Source of the DNA: Agrypnia vestita
Lineage: Eukaryota; Arthropoda; Insecta; Trichoptera; Phryganeidae
DNA length: 64,000 nucleotides
Assembly (NCBI GenBank): GCA_016648135.1
Contig: JADDOH010023640.1
Span: 62,001 to 126,000, forward strand
Direction: 5' to 3'
Position 1 is the stretch's first letter. Every line of letters begins with the position of its first letter. The notes under the pieces are model-generated. The model did no database searches. It saw only the letters and a program-made list of their open reading frames with translations, and was not told where the DNA came from. The translations under genes were made by a program, and so were the position numbers. Shown here piece by piece: positions 20,705 through 31,235 of the stretch.

Positions 20705-20900
20705 TAAAACACAAATCACTTTGTTTTCACCACTATATTAGATTAAAAAATCTACATGTTTCGAGAACAATGTTCTCTTCATCAGGATTATTGTGTAAGA
20801 TTAGTACACAATAATCCTGATGAAGAGAACATTGTTCTCGAAACATGTAGATTTTTTAATCTAATAAAGTGGTGAAAACAAAGTGATTTGTGTTTTATTT
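20705..20900. repeat. near-perfect palindrome with two hammerhead-like cores
   Basis: Inverted repeat about 195 bp long centred near 20800; arms differ at only one or two positions. The plus motif 20813-20853: AATC, CTGATGA (20817-20823), stem II GAGAACA/TGTTCTC, GAAA (20840-20843), ACATGT, A, GATT. The minus motif 20789-20749 is its mirror image. AATC/GATT forms stem I. The outer part (GTGGTGAAAACAAAGTGATT) matches the flank of the motif at 6588. All hammerhead core bases are intact in both copies. Confidence 0.75.
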
Positions 20901-21051
20901 TAATAATAATGTCACCACAAAGTTCAAGCCTTCATACAGAAGAAGAAAAAATATTCTTCGAACAGTTAGGTATACTTTCTTATCTTACCAAAAATATGCC
21001 AAAAAACTGCATATAACGAACTGGTCATTTGTTTCTCTTGATTCTTCTTAA

Positions 21052-21235
21052 ATGGCTCTACAGCTCACATCGAGCCTTGACCTCCATCACCTCTCTCCTC
21101 CAACTCCTCCTGTCTACCGCTGCGGTCCTCCAGTCCGTCACCCGCAGTATTTAATCCGCATCCCTTCTGACCTCATCTTCTCATAGCAGCCTAGGTCTGC
21201 CGACTCGTCTTCTTCCCCTTCCAAACCAAAATCAA
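21052..21235 (-). pseudogene. non-LTR RT extreme C-terminus (subfamily 3)
   Basis: Minus strand: GRGRRRVGRPRLL, stop, EDEVRRDAD, then LRVTDWRTAAVDRRSWRR and a stop. The GRGRPRLRW...DEVR...DW...A.DRR pattern is the basic C-terminal tail of some LINE reverse transcriptases. Two stops; a remnant only. Confidence 0.6.
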
Positions 21236-21239
21236 AACA

Positions 21240-21998
21240 TAATTGCATTAGATGGTTTACGCGCGCAGTCGTGCTTGGACTACTAGGTTAGATATACTTA
21301 TAGTACACTATGTTATATATGGACTACTAATCTTAACTACCTGCATTGTTAATGGGAAACCTAACGTGCTGTGCTTTCCTAAGTTTGTCGGAGATCACTG
21401 TTGCGATTTTAATTAACAAAAATTATAAAATATCTAAATAATAAATTTTTGCGCATGTCCGTCTAGTCTTAAATCTTCTTGCAAAATGATTATTCAAAAC
21501 AATGCATTAAAATATAAATAATGTATTCAAAACAGTGGATAAGAAAGCTTTGACAATTGAAATTTTCAAAAAAGTCAATGATACTGAAAGAAAAGTATTT
21601 AAAAAAATATATTGTATTAATTTTATTTTATTGTATTAATTATTATAAAATTAGCGTCTTTTAGTTACCACAATTTTATTCAAATAATCTTATATTTTAA
21701 TTAATTAATTAATAACGTAATTTTCATTACGAAATAACACGTTTACTAGTTGCTTGTCAGGTTCATTGTTACAATTAAATTATAATAAAGGAATAAAAAT
21801 TTAAACACTAATATTTTAGAAATGCCTATATACATGTACATAAATAAATCAAAAAGAAGAAATTCTTTTAAAAAATTAAACGATACTCATGTGACACATA
21901 TCATAGAAAAGTCCAATTTTTTCTAATTTGCGATTTATTTCCTAATAGTGAATTAAACATTTTTCTTTACTCCCCATAAAAACTGCATTAGTTTTAAA
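21240..21998. other. unassigned AT-rich sequence
   Basis: Nothing recognised. Confidence 0.35.
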
Positions 21999-21999
21999 A

Positions 22000-22322
22000 A
22001 AATTAACTCATAAAAGCCACGTTTTTATTATACTTTCTTTCTCATTGAATCAGGTTTCGTGCCTACTGCATGCGTCGGGGTCATTACTCATTTGTATTGA
22101 TTCCAATTTGAAAAAACCATTAAAATTTCGAAAAATCCAAAATTATACTATAATTATTTTAAAAAAATTAAACGAAAATTTGTTAGATCATTTTTATCGT
22201 CGCCACGAGTCTGCCTGCAAAGTTTCATCTCGATTGGATCACGGGAAAAGGGTTAAAAATCGATCCAAAGTTTTTTAAAGGCAGACAAACCGCAGACGCT
22301 ACGAGTTAAAAAAAGGGAGTAA
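22000..22322 (-). repeat. family A dispersed repeat, copy 6 (inverted)
   Basis: Starts with the tail complement (ACTCATAAAAGCCACGTTTT) and ends AAAAAAAGGGAGT. The internal blocks (GATCCAAAG, GATCACGGGAAAAGGGTT) are intact. Confidence 0.7.
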
Positions 22323-22564
22323 AATATAGTTAGCTCTTCTTAGCGAATAGCCCTTAGTGTATGTTTTGAATAGCATCATTTCACACAGAAAACAAATAAT
22401 TTTCAGGTGATTCAACGATTTCGTTCATAAGTGTAACAATTTACTATTCATCAACACTTTTTGCCCGGTTTCACATCTCTTTTGAACACTTTTGTTGGCC
22501 ACGTTATGGGCACTATGGACTTTGTGCAATTATATTTTGAACTATAACATTTATTGTGTATGGG

Positions 22565-22710
22565 TCATCACATCAGCCCTGATGATGGACCCTGCAATGG
22601 GATCCGAAGCGTCGGCCAGAAAGGTCGTTATAACACGGCATAATACCCCAGAAGACATAGACCTGAAGATTCTGAGTGGCCGTGAAAACCTTAGAACATT
22701 CATATGCGAT
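22565..22710. repeat. family B repeat, copy 3 with hammerhead-like core
   Basis: CTGATGA at 22579-22585, stem II GGACCC/GGGATCC with a bulged A, GAAG at 22606-22609 (GAAA in other copies), CGTC, then GGCC; GCC/GGC can form stem I. The palindromic ACGT stem III is lost here to GCGT. The outer part ends GGCCGTGAAAACCTTAGAAC. No coding content, although the segment is open in one frame. Confidence 0.5.
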
Positions 22711-22967
22711 ATAGTTATTAGTTTAATCTTCATTAAACTGAAATATTAAAAAAAATCTAATTCAGAGTACTTTATTAAAAATCATAATGTCAATGTTTTA
22801 ATTTTATTTAATAACAGTATTCAGTTATTGGACGTGAAGTCACGAACGGAAATTATTACCATTGGGGATTTTAAATAATTAATTCTTTGTGATTATTCTC
22901 ATCTAGGAACATAATATAATACAGAATATTAATATTTTTCCCACGAAGCTAGATTCATAAAGGAGTT

Positions 22968-23055
22968 CTGATGCCAACTTTAATGTATGGAAATGGAGCT
23001 TGGAATTAGCAAAAAGTGAATGGAAGTAGGCTGATGCGGTGGAAATGCGGACACA
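22968..23055 (+). pseudogene. RTE-like RT fragment (subfamily 1)
   Basis: Plus-strand reading GVLMPTLMYGNGAW followed by a stop and QKVNGSRLMRW; the region around the YGSEAW box of the tail described at 11226. Too short for function. Confidence 0.55.
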
Positions 23056-23218
23056 CAGGCGCACGCCCAAAACCTTTGTTCACAGACAGAGCGAGGAATG
23101 AACAAATTAGTCAAATAAGATGATAAAACCGTGCACAAGTTTGAATCAGATTTTTTGCAAGGTTCTAATAATTTTATTTGACTGTTATCAAAGCGAATGA
23201 ATTTTTAATATTCAATAT

Positions 23219-23439
23219 AAATTTAAGACCAAATTAAATAATCAATTAAAAAGACATGCAGAAAAATCAAATCCACGAAAAAATATTTAACACTACCGGG
23301 ATAGCGTAGTTGGATAACGCGCCTGCCCCGGAGAGGAGGAGATCCGTGGTTCGTATCCCGGTAGCAGCCAAATATTTTTTCGTACATTTGATTTTTGTGA
23401 ATGTATTTCTAATTGATTAATTAATTCGGTTTTAAATTT
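23219..23439. mobile_element. foldback element with tRNA-type promoter in its loop
   Basis: Two arms of about 70 bp (23219-23288 and 23371-23439) are imperfect inverted repeats, ending AAATTTAAGACC and GGTTTTAAATTT, with AAAAAATATTT next to the loop. The loop of about 80 bp holds a perfect A box TAGCGTAGTTGG (23302-23313) and a B-box-like GGTTCGTATCC (23348-23358), enclosed by CTACCGG and CCGGTAG. It does not fold as a standard cloverleaf because the T-stem pairs poorly, so it is tRNA-derived rather than a tRNA gene. Confidence 0.65.
23302..23358 (+). promoter_or_regulatory. Pol III A box and B box
   Basis: A box TAGCGTAGTTGG fits TRGCNNAGYNGG exactly. The B box GGTTCGTATCC differs from GGTTCGANTCC at two positions. 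Spacing is about 34 bp, normal for tRNA-type internal promoters. Confidence 0.55.
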
Positions 23440-23562
23440 CACAGAGCTTTGTTCTGAAAAAATTGCAACTTCTCAATAAGAATGTGTTCTTGAATTTAAT
23501 ACAATATAAATTACTTTCAAGATCGTCTTTGGGCCCCCGACCCTACTAGGACAGGGGGATGA

Positions 23563-23585
23563 AGATGATGATGATGATGATGATA
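23563..23585 (+). repeat. (GAT)n microsatellite
   Basis: About seven GAT units following GGGGGATGAA. Confidence 0.85.
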
Positions 23586-23850
23586 ATCTAACGTTTTACA
23601 GAAGGATAGGTCAGAAATATTGAAAAAAAATGCAAACTTTGATTTCGCTTATGTAAAGAATATTTTCTATTCAAAATTGAATGAAGAAAATTCCCGAAGT
23701 TTTTTGCAACTAGAAATGAGAAACCCTATATATATTAAACTTATATTAATGAATTGACTATAGGTATTTATTTTACTTATAAATTAATGTATTAATATAT
23801 AAAATACGTATTCATAGCCGCTTCTTATCCACATACCTATTGTATTTATA

Positions 23851-24190
23851 TTTACTTACTTATTTACCATCACGCCGTTTCCCCGTGGGGGTAGGCAGAG
23901 AGAATAGAGCGCCACACTCTTCTGTCCTGACGTACAACTATCGCCTCGTCCACATTCATACATCTTCGCATGCAAGCTCGCCGGTTGTTGAGGCTTCTAA
24001 CGGGACCACAGTATCTGGTTAATCTGGTCGTGCCACGTCTTTCGGCGCCTCCTTTCTTTCCTTCCTCTCTTTCTGGCGCCATCACCACTTGCATTATATA
24101 TCTTTCTTACCATTCTTCCCTCATTCATTCGCTCAACATGCCGAAACCATCTGAGCGACCCTCTTTTAATTCTATTAATTATGCTAAGAT
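23851..24190 (-). pseudogene. RTE-like LINE, RT C-terminal tail (subfamily 1)
   Basis: Minus strand: IKRGSLRWFRHVERMNEGRM, VRKIYNASGDGARKRG, then GPVRSLNNRRACMRRCMNVD, EA, QDRRVWRSILSAYPHGETA and a stop. Same tail as 11226 but truncated at the YGSEAW side. A frameshift near 24090 splits the reading. (TTAC)n-like bases at 23845-23865 are the 3' tail. Confidence 0.75.
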
Positions 24191-24194
24191 CATA

Positions 24195-24880
24195 ATTTAT
24201 AATAATAATTATATAATCTGTATGTGTTTATAATATAATACTTATTATTACTTATTACTTTACGGTAAATATTTTTTATCTTCGTTGATATTTATTTACT
24301 AGTGTCAATGAAAATTAGATCTTATCCTATCACCTATCTGTTACTCGTTACTAAAGCAACCTGCTTGCTTAGAAAATATAGGCATGAGATAACGCTTAGA
24401 GAAATAAAATAGACAAACGTCGAGATTTAGTTTAGGTAGATAAGATTTAAACGTGATTCCTGTAGGTTTTGAGTCTTACCTCTGTTGAAGCCTTTATCAC
24501 GAAAGTATTGAAATACAATAGGCACCAACATGTAGGGCTCAACTTAAAGACTATTATTAAGTATTTAAAGCCTCAAGTGATTAGCACACTCGCAAAAATG
24601 GCGTCAGAATTCAATTACATTTTGATTATTTTTTTGTTATAATTTGAAAAACTTTATATGTATGTAATTATAGATGAAAACTTTTTCTCAATAAAATTAA
24701 TTAAGGCTACATAAATATGTACCTACCAAACTAACGTATCAGCCAAGCAGAAACACAAACATAAATTTGTATGTTTGTAAGGTTTTGTATTTTATTCAAT
24801 ACAGGACAAATTGTAAAAATATTGCGTAGGTATAGATACCTATCCATAAATAGCGTTTTATATAATCAAGTTATATTATG
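24195..24880. other. unassigned sequence
   Basis: Nothing recognised. Confidence 0.35.
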
Positions 24881-25985
24881 ATAATCATTTTTGCAGGAAC
24901 ATTCCTTCAAAAACTGCTGTAAAAGTGTAAACACAGTATCATATACGTACGGCGTGCGCGCATGTGTGGGTAGGTACAACATTAACTGATATAATTCAAC
25001 AATCGCTGACGTGGTTTACTGATTGCGCCAACATCCGCTGTAATTCAGTTGAAAAATCGAACGCATTCCATTTCCAAACGTTCTCCACTCGCCAGATTCC
25101 GACGTTGCCGATCATTTTTGAACTTTATCCGGCGGCTACGGTCCGCCCGAAATTCAAAATGGTATCTCGGAGCGGCGGCGGCGGCAGTCTACGCTCAAAA
25201 TTTTGTGCCGGCTTTGTTCTTTTATCGCCTTGAAAGCGACCCGCGTCACGTGGTGTCGGTCACCCTCGTGAGCCCCGTCGGAAATCAAGCGGCTCTGACA
25301 GGACCACTACTGCCATCTGTGAATCGGCATTTCAGGCTTCGCCCCGGCTCGTACGTGCCGGTGTATAAATAATACCGAACAGATATGCCCTTTGTTTCCG
25401 CTGCAATCATTAAACACGGTACGAATCGTACTCTCGACGATCGCAAACTCGAAGTAAACAATCCCCCTTTGTGTAATATTCGTAAAATAAACATTAGCCT
25501 CGGCGAATAAGGCCGCGAGATTTCGATTTAGATTTTGCGTTTGCACCTCGCGCACGCCGAGCCGGCATGTTCTCAGTTTGAAAACTTAAATTGCAACGTC
25601 GCATCCGGCGTCGCCTGTTTATTTTAGTTTTTAATTCTGTTGGTCCTCGCCTCCGTCAAACGCCGTTTTCAAGGTTACAGCCATCCCTAATAATGAGCAT
25701 TCCGTTACCGCGGGCGTAATTGAAGCGTTTGCCCGATTTCGACAGAAGTGCACGGCACTCCGAAATGATTATTAAACAAGTTTCCTCACGTGTCTGATAA
25801 GATTGCGGCGTTGTCCGTCTCGATAAAAGCGGCACAACGCTTTCTCCCAGCGCGCCATGAATTTTTATAACCTTTTCAGCAAATTGTGCACAGCATTGAC
25901 ATCTATCGATTTCTGAAAATTTTAATTGAATTTTATGTGTTCTTTCGTGACGCACGCGGGTGACATTGGCGTTTGACATTTATGA
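24881..25985. other. GC-richer, repeat-free tract
   Basis: About 1.1 kb with many CpGs (GCGGCGGCGGCGGCAG at 25164-25179, CGTCACGTGGTG) in an AT-rich window. None of the repeats seen elsewhere occurs here. Open stretches on both strands (25049-25372 plus, 25656-25979 minus) show no recognised domain and overlap each other. Plausible host promoter, 5' UTR or enhancer DNA; TATAAATAAT at 25363 could be a TATA box. Function unknown. Confidence 0.4.
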
Positions 25986-26239
25986 CTGAAGCAAACGTGA
26001 AATATATTTTGCATTTGTGTTACTAATTATATTTATAATAGTTTTCTGATGAAGTTGGCGCGCCCACACACGTTAACTACATGCGTACACCATACAATCC
26101 TATATGTAAAATTAAAACAATATTTTTGACATTTTAAACGTTAGGTAATGTAGATATTATTATGGATTATTGTTTTCGACAAACTTTTGCCGTAATAATG
26201 TTAATTCTTTTTAAGGATGAGATTTTGAAATATAAATAT

Positions 26240-26756
26240 AGTGTCCACAGCTAGTAGCAAAAGAATCGAAAATGCAATTCTATGCAAGCATTCTTTACCT
26301 AATATCAATCGGTAGTTATGGAGATATGCAATATCAAAGTTTGCATTTTTTTCAATATTTCTGATTTATTTTTGGCAAAAAATTGAACTATCATTAAAGT
26401 AACTTATAATGATTATAAAAATTCATTCGCTTTAATACGACTAAAATAAATTGATAAAAACCTTGTAAAAAAAGAAATTTTCAATTTTTGCAAGGTTTTT
26501 ATCATTTTATTCGTGTTGTATTAAAGCGAATGCCTGAATCGAGTATTAGAAAAAATCGATTTAAGTTACTGTAATGATAGTTCAACTTTTTGCAAAAAAA
26601 AGTCAGAAATATTGAAAAAAATGCAAGCTTTTATATTGCATATCTCTATAACTATTGATATTAAGTCATGGTTGCTTGATCATTTTCGACTCATTAATCA
26701 AGGCAGGAATCCACCTGTACAGTTTTTGCTACTAGCTATGAGACATCCTCTATGTA
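26240..26756. mobile_element. family C foldback MITE
   Basis: Almost palindromic: left TAATATCAATCGGTAGTTAT...GCAATATCAAAGTTTGCA, right the complement. The centre is an AAACCTTG...CAAGGTTT hairpin (about 26460-26510). Outer ends (CAGCTAGTAGCAAAAG / TTTTGCTACTAGCTATG) match the complete copy at 47211. No coding part. Confidence 0.7.
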
Positions 26757-26964
26757 AGTAATAGGTGAGGTTATTTATTCGATGCTTTTAGTCTCTATTT
26801 GATAGGGGGCCCGAGGTTAGTGTCGAAAGTCTTGAAATACTAAAAAAATTAAATTTTAGGAAGAAATAATTACGAGAACAAAAAACAAAAACGAGATTAT
26901 TTTTATTGGTATACGCGATCATGTCATAATCGCAATTTTGTCAATTTTATCGTGATGTGTGTTA

Positions 26965-27369
26965 TCTATACTAATATTTAAAGAGGAAAAGTTTGTAAGT
27001 TTGGTTGCGGGAGGTAATCTCCGAAACTACTCATCCGATTTCAAAAATTCTTTCACCAATATTTAGAATGGACTTTCAGGGTGGACATAGGCTATATATT
27101 ATCCCGTTAAAATAAAAGGGCTTTTCGTGGGGACCTATTTTACAACTAAAGTTGACGAAAAAATCGAGCGATGCGTTTTTTTACGAACGCTGCCTTAACG
27201 TTAAGAGATATTTAAATATTTTCCATAGAGAAGTTGTGAAACACAAAAAGATCAATAAAAAAAGTCCGGAACGACAAATCTTTATATGTTAAGGTTAATA
27301 CACAAACCAACGTACACAGACTAAAAGTTATTAATAATCTACGCGTGCGAAGCCGCGCGGGTAAGCTAG
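26965..27369 (+). mobile_element. complete non-autonomous Helitron
   Basis: Starts TCTATACTAATATT after an A and ends CTAG (27366-27369) before a T. The 3' subterminal hairpin is CGCG...CGCG in ACGCGTGCGAAGCCGCGCGG. Core ATCCGATTTCAAAAATTCTT is typical of lepidopteran Helitron-like repeats (LEP1 type, from memory). It has no Rep/helicase ORF and therefore depends on an autonomous partner. The same start and core occur at 38612. Confidence 0.8.
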
Positions 27370-27488
27370 TATAAAATAAATACATAATATTATTTTAAAA
27401 GTTTGTAGAAATCAGATTCACACACACTTACTTATGTTTTCATCAAAATTGTCCAAAAAAGTCAATATTTTCGCTTTAATGATAGAAA

Positions 27489-27561
27489 TTTTGACATTTG
27501 ACAAATGTTTTGATATTTTGACATTTGACAAATGTTTTGATATTTTGACATTTGACAAATG
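27489..27561 (+). repeat. 27-bp tandem repeat, 2.7 copies
   Basis: Unit TTTTGACATTTGACAAATG plus TTTTGATA; starts are spaced exactly 27 bp. Contains the inverted words CATTTG/CAAATG. Confidence 0.85.
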
Positions 27562-28047
27562 AAGACCCCATGGCAAGAAGTTGTTAATTAAAATTTTTGT
27601 TAAAAATGAGTTAATAAGCCCTCTAAACTAAATAATGTACGCTCTTTCCATTGGAAATAAGTTCAGAACTTAAAAATAATTAGAACATGTTCAAATCATA
27701 GGGATGAACATGTTAACTACACTTTTTCATAAAAATCAAATCAGTTACTAATGGGAAGAACACGTTATCTTCAATAAGAACATGTTCATGCCATCATTCT
27801 GAAATTAGCACGCCTTTTAATTTGATTGCAATTTTTATGGTTAAGCCAATAAGTACTACGATTTTTATGTGTTTTATTTCAATTAAAAAAAAATACCTTT
27901 ATAAAAATCGCTTATACAGCATAATATATAACATTACATTAATATTGTATTAAGTATTATATATACGGATGATAGTCTAGCGAATTAGCCGGCGAAACGC
28001 TGAACTACTACCTTTTCACGTCATTATTGAGATACGATCTAGGGGGA

Positions 28048-28402
28048 TAGGGGTTCCCAGGGATAACACTATATTTTCATATCGTAGGTACTTATTTATG
28101 TACACGTAATGTTTCAATGAGAAATGTCAAGACATCTGTCAAATGTCATAAAATTTTACCTATAAAAATATAAAAAAGTTATATCATTCTAGCCGAAATA
28201 TTGGCTTTAATTTTGTATTTGGGAATAGGGGTTCCCAGGGATAACACTATATTTTCATATCGTAGGTACTTATTTATGTACACGTAATGTTTCAATGAGA
28301 AATGTCAAGACATCTGTCAAATGTCATAAAATTTTACCTATAAAAATATAAAAAAGTTATATCATTCTAGCCGAAATATTGGCTTTAATTTTGTATTTGG
28401 AT
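28048..28402 (+). repeat. 178-bp tandem duplication
   Basis: Segment 28048-28225 repeats immediately as 28226-28402 with hardly any difference, beginning TAGGGGTTCCCAGGGATAAC. The near-identity implies a very recent duplication or an assembly artefact. No coding content. Confidence 0.85.
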
Positions 28403-28403
28403 A

Positions 28404-28555
28404 CTTGGATGAAGAAACTGGCAGATTCACGTAAAACAACCTGATTTCTATCAATGTTTAAAATAATATTAATATTTATTGTAGAAACCTATAAGTTGCA
28501 GTGAAAGTATATTTTCCAATTTAACTAACCTGACTCTTAGTTTAATTAGGTTTTT
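28404..28555. other. possible end of a foldback family
   Basis: ATACTTGGATGAAGAAACTG resembles ATACTTCGGATGAAGAAATT at 51264 and GGATGAAGAAATTAATACG in the long-TIR element at 42710. Shared ancestry is likely, boundaries unknown. Confidence 0.3.
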
Positions 28556-28565
28556 ATGTTAGGTT

Positions 28566-28957
28566 AGGCAGGGGCGTGCAGCGAGAACAAGAAGCATGAC
28601 TTTTATTTAAACACTTCAATGGCATTGATATATTTAATACTATCATCTCAGCTCTTAAAAATTGAACTTTCATCACTCCTTGCACACAGCCCCATATCTT
28701 CACCACATACAGCCCCATATCATACACACACTCCACTCAACCACAATCCCACATACCTCACTCCATTTCCTCCTCTCACTCCCACTCCTATCTCTCTATT
28801 TTATGTATTTTTTCTCTTCTTTCTTATTACAGTTTTGCTCTTGTCCTTTCTGGATTACTTTGTATTTTTATTTCTGTTTCGCTTTGTAGATCAATACATT
28901 ATGTCATTATAATAAACTGTACTGTTGAGATTCCTAAAATAAATAAATAAATAAAAT
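28566..28957 (+). mobile_element. possible LINE 3' tail
   Basis: C- and T-rich sequence ending in AAATAAATAAATAAATAAAA (28938-28957), the AAAT-type tail of CR1-group LINEs. No RT codons could be identified. The open stretches here are low-complexity Ser/Pro/Leu/Phe. Confidence 0.4.
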
Positions 28958-29099
28958 ATGTTTTCAACTAAATTCAAATAATACGATGACGGCCTGTACA
29001 TTGTACATATATGGAATTAGACTAAAAAATTAGATAAAGTAGCCTACCCGGGTTGCAGATTAAATTAAATCTATGTACCTACACTGAACGTTCTAAAAA

Positions 29100-29275
29100 C
29101 CTTAAATTATGAAAAAGAATGATAAGTTCCTATGTGTTCCCTGTACTTTTATATGGAATGGAATCATGGACACTCACTGAAATAATGCTGAAGCGACTTG
29201 AAGCATTTGAGATGTGGATCTAAAGATGGCTTCTAAAAATATGCCGGATTGGTAGAGTTAATTAATAAATAAAAC
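29100..29275 (+). pseudogene. RTE-like RT fragment (subfamily 4, middle)
   Basis: Reading RMISSYVFPVLLYGMESWTL, TEIMLKRLEAFEMW, stop, RWLLKICRIGRV. This is the segment just after the RT palm in the subfamily that ends at 56527. One stop is visible. Confidence 0.65.
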
Positions 29276-29785
29276 TAATGAGAATGGAATAATCCGAATG
29301 CAAAAAGAAAAAGAAAAAAGCAATTAAAACCTACAAATCACAATATTTTGGCCCTATCATATGTTTCGTGATCGCTGACCGCCGATCGAAACAATAAAAT
29401 GTCATTGGTCGGAATGGGCGTTCGAAGTATTCTGCTCCAACTGCCAGCCAGGATTTTAACTTACGAAATCCGAACTAGTTGACAATTAGAACCACAGAGT
29501 TCCGTTGTCTTTTCTCTGTTGGAAAATTTATGTTTTTTGAGTGGTTTCTAAAAATACGACGTATACGATGTTGAAAGTTTAACCCTTTCGGAAATGGACG
29601 TGTAGCTTTGTTTCCGAATTCGACGTAGCCGCAGTTTAAGTTAAAACCCTTTGGAAATAGACTTTTCGCGCTCTGTTTCCGAATTCACTCGATTACGACA
29701 CGCGGAGCTCTGCAACTCAATAACCAGGACAGACTCCGTAAGTAAAATTTCAACTGTGTAAGTAGATAGTTGTAGTCGAGATATT
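29276..29785. other. unassigned sequence
   Basis: Contains a weak repeat of TTTCGGAAATGGACG / TTTGGAAATAGAC (29586, 29648). Nothing else recognised. Confidence 0.35.
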
Positions 29786-29859
29786 TCGAGTGTCTAGACC
29801 ATGCGCTATATCGGCGGAGATTGAGGAGAAAAATCTTTCTTTCTGTACTCCTACCCACG

Positions 29860-30085
29860 TGCGGTGGTGGCAATTCCGTCCATCATGGTACATCATGAGA
29901 TATCTAGAGAAATACCAAATCCTGCATCTCATCATTAAAGTCAAAATTGCGAGAAGAAAAGGTCCTAGAAGCAAAGGGACATCCTGCCTATTCACGGTCC
30001 AACTATTTTGAGCTGCTGCTAGCAAGATAATAACCGGAGAAGATCTAGAAAATTAAGAGACGAAGGAGTGTTGCAGGACCCAAGC
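29860..30085 (+). pseudogene. RTE-like RT C-terminus (subfamily 4)
   Basis: Reading YLEKYQILHLIIKVKIARRK, GPRSKGTSCLFTVQLF, stop, AAASKIITGEDLEN, stop. It aligns with HIMRGEKYSILQLVMKGKIE at 56310 by motif order. It carries stops and lies 600 bp from the matching middle fragment at 29100. Confidence 0.55.
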
Positions 30086-30493
30086 TGCAGTGGTAAGACA
30101 GACGTGTGTGGTCGACTTTTCGTTTCCAACCAGCCAGCATTACTTTGGGCGCAGCTGAGGCTAATATTCCATGCAGTTCCACAGAACACCAGCGATCAGT
30201 CATGAGTTAAACGATGAGGAAAAATATGATGTTTATTTTTTATTATTTTTTTAATGATTGATGGCCGGGATATTTTTTATTGCGTCTCTACAAGGACGGC
30301 AGAGTTAACTTTCCTTTTCTATAGTGGTATTATATACCTACTATTATTATTATTTGTCTTGTCTTTTTCAAAATGCACAAAATTGAGTCTCGACGGAAAA
30401 TATCCGATGTTGTTGTGCTACACAACATTCTCTTTCAGTCGGCCGAATTTTGAAAATATCGTTACTATTTTGATATCTTGACAGTTATTGTAT

Positions 30494-30714
30494 AACACTG
30501 TAACGCCATCAATGTTGACGTTCTTAAATTTGACAGGTTTTGAATTAATGAATGCAACCAATCAGAAATTTCTAAAACGTAAACGAACGTGAGTAATTCA
30601 CAAATTGTGAATAATTTATTTTTATTTACGTTTTAGAGCTTTCTGATAGGCTGGATTCATTATTTGATAATCTGTCAAACGTAAGAATGTAAAAATTGAC
30701 GGAGTTACAATGTT
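30494..30714. mobile_element. palindromic MITE, 221 bp
   Basis: Ends AACACTGTAACGCCATCAA and TTGACGGAGTTACAATGTT (15 of 19 inverted matches). The match continues through TTTGACAG, ATGAATGCAACC and AAACGTAAA. No coding part; target duplication not clear. Confidence 0.7.
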
Positions 30715-30984
30715 ATTTATATATTTTTTTTATATTTATTCGGAAAACCAACAGCTTATTATAATTAAGAAAAACAAGGAATGTGGAGCATAATAAAAGC
30801 CGATTACAGGTTTTTATTGGTAGTTACAAAATATCCTATTTACGTGGTGTACTTATATATAGATATAATATATTGATGAAAGAAACTATATGTAATTAAT
30901 TTAGTGGAAAATAAAAACATATATTTCATTTGAAAAATAGATCGGAAAGAAAGCGTCGCACGTGAGTAGAATTATTTTGAAATA

Positions 30985-31180
30985 ATAATTATACTTATTT
31001 GTGAGTGCATTAAATTTGTTGCAAGTTTGCCACAAGTGTGAGTTTTGCCTGCAGTTAGTAGAAACAATGGGAGTAAAAAGAATAGGGTTGGTTCTTAGAA
31101 CCTTAGGAGGAACGTTGATCAAGAGTTTGGATAATAATTCGGGACAATCTATTGAGCCTGAGGATATTTTTAGCAAGAAA
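30985..31180 (-). pseudogene. CR1/jockey-like RT C-terminal fragment
   Basis: Minus strand: SSGSIDCPELLSKLLINVPP, KVLRTNPILFTP, then NSHLWQTCNKFNALTNKYN. The DCPELL..L.INVP....R...LF and N...R..N pattern is the conserved tail of many jockey/CR1 RTs, also at 32412. It is open but only about 60 residues. Confidence 0.65.
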
Positions 31181-31235
31181 ATTAGATCTGCTATTTCACG
31201 ACGTTTTTGCAGTTTTTTGTATATTTCAAGTTATA

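Noticed and set aside
23290..23368. A genuine tRNA gene
   Set aside because: A and B boxes are present, but the T-stem has only three of five pairs and the acceptor does not close in the right register; treated as tRNA-derived.
25049..25372. 107-codon ORF in the GC-rich tract
   Set aside because: Overlaps other open frames on both strands, as expected from GC-rich DNA with few stops; no domain seen.
28055..28070. AGGGATAACA resembling part of an I-SceI homing site
   Set aside because: Only about ten bases match and no homing endonuclease is nearby.
28543..28566. TTAGG words suggesting telomeric repeats (also near 49540)
   Set aside because: Two or three isolated words, not a tandem array.
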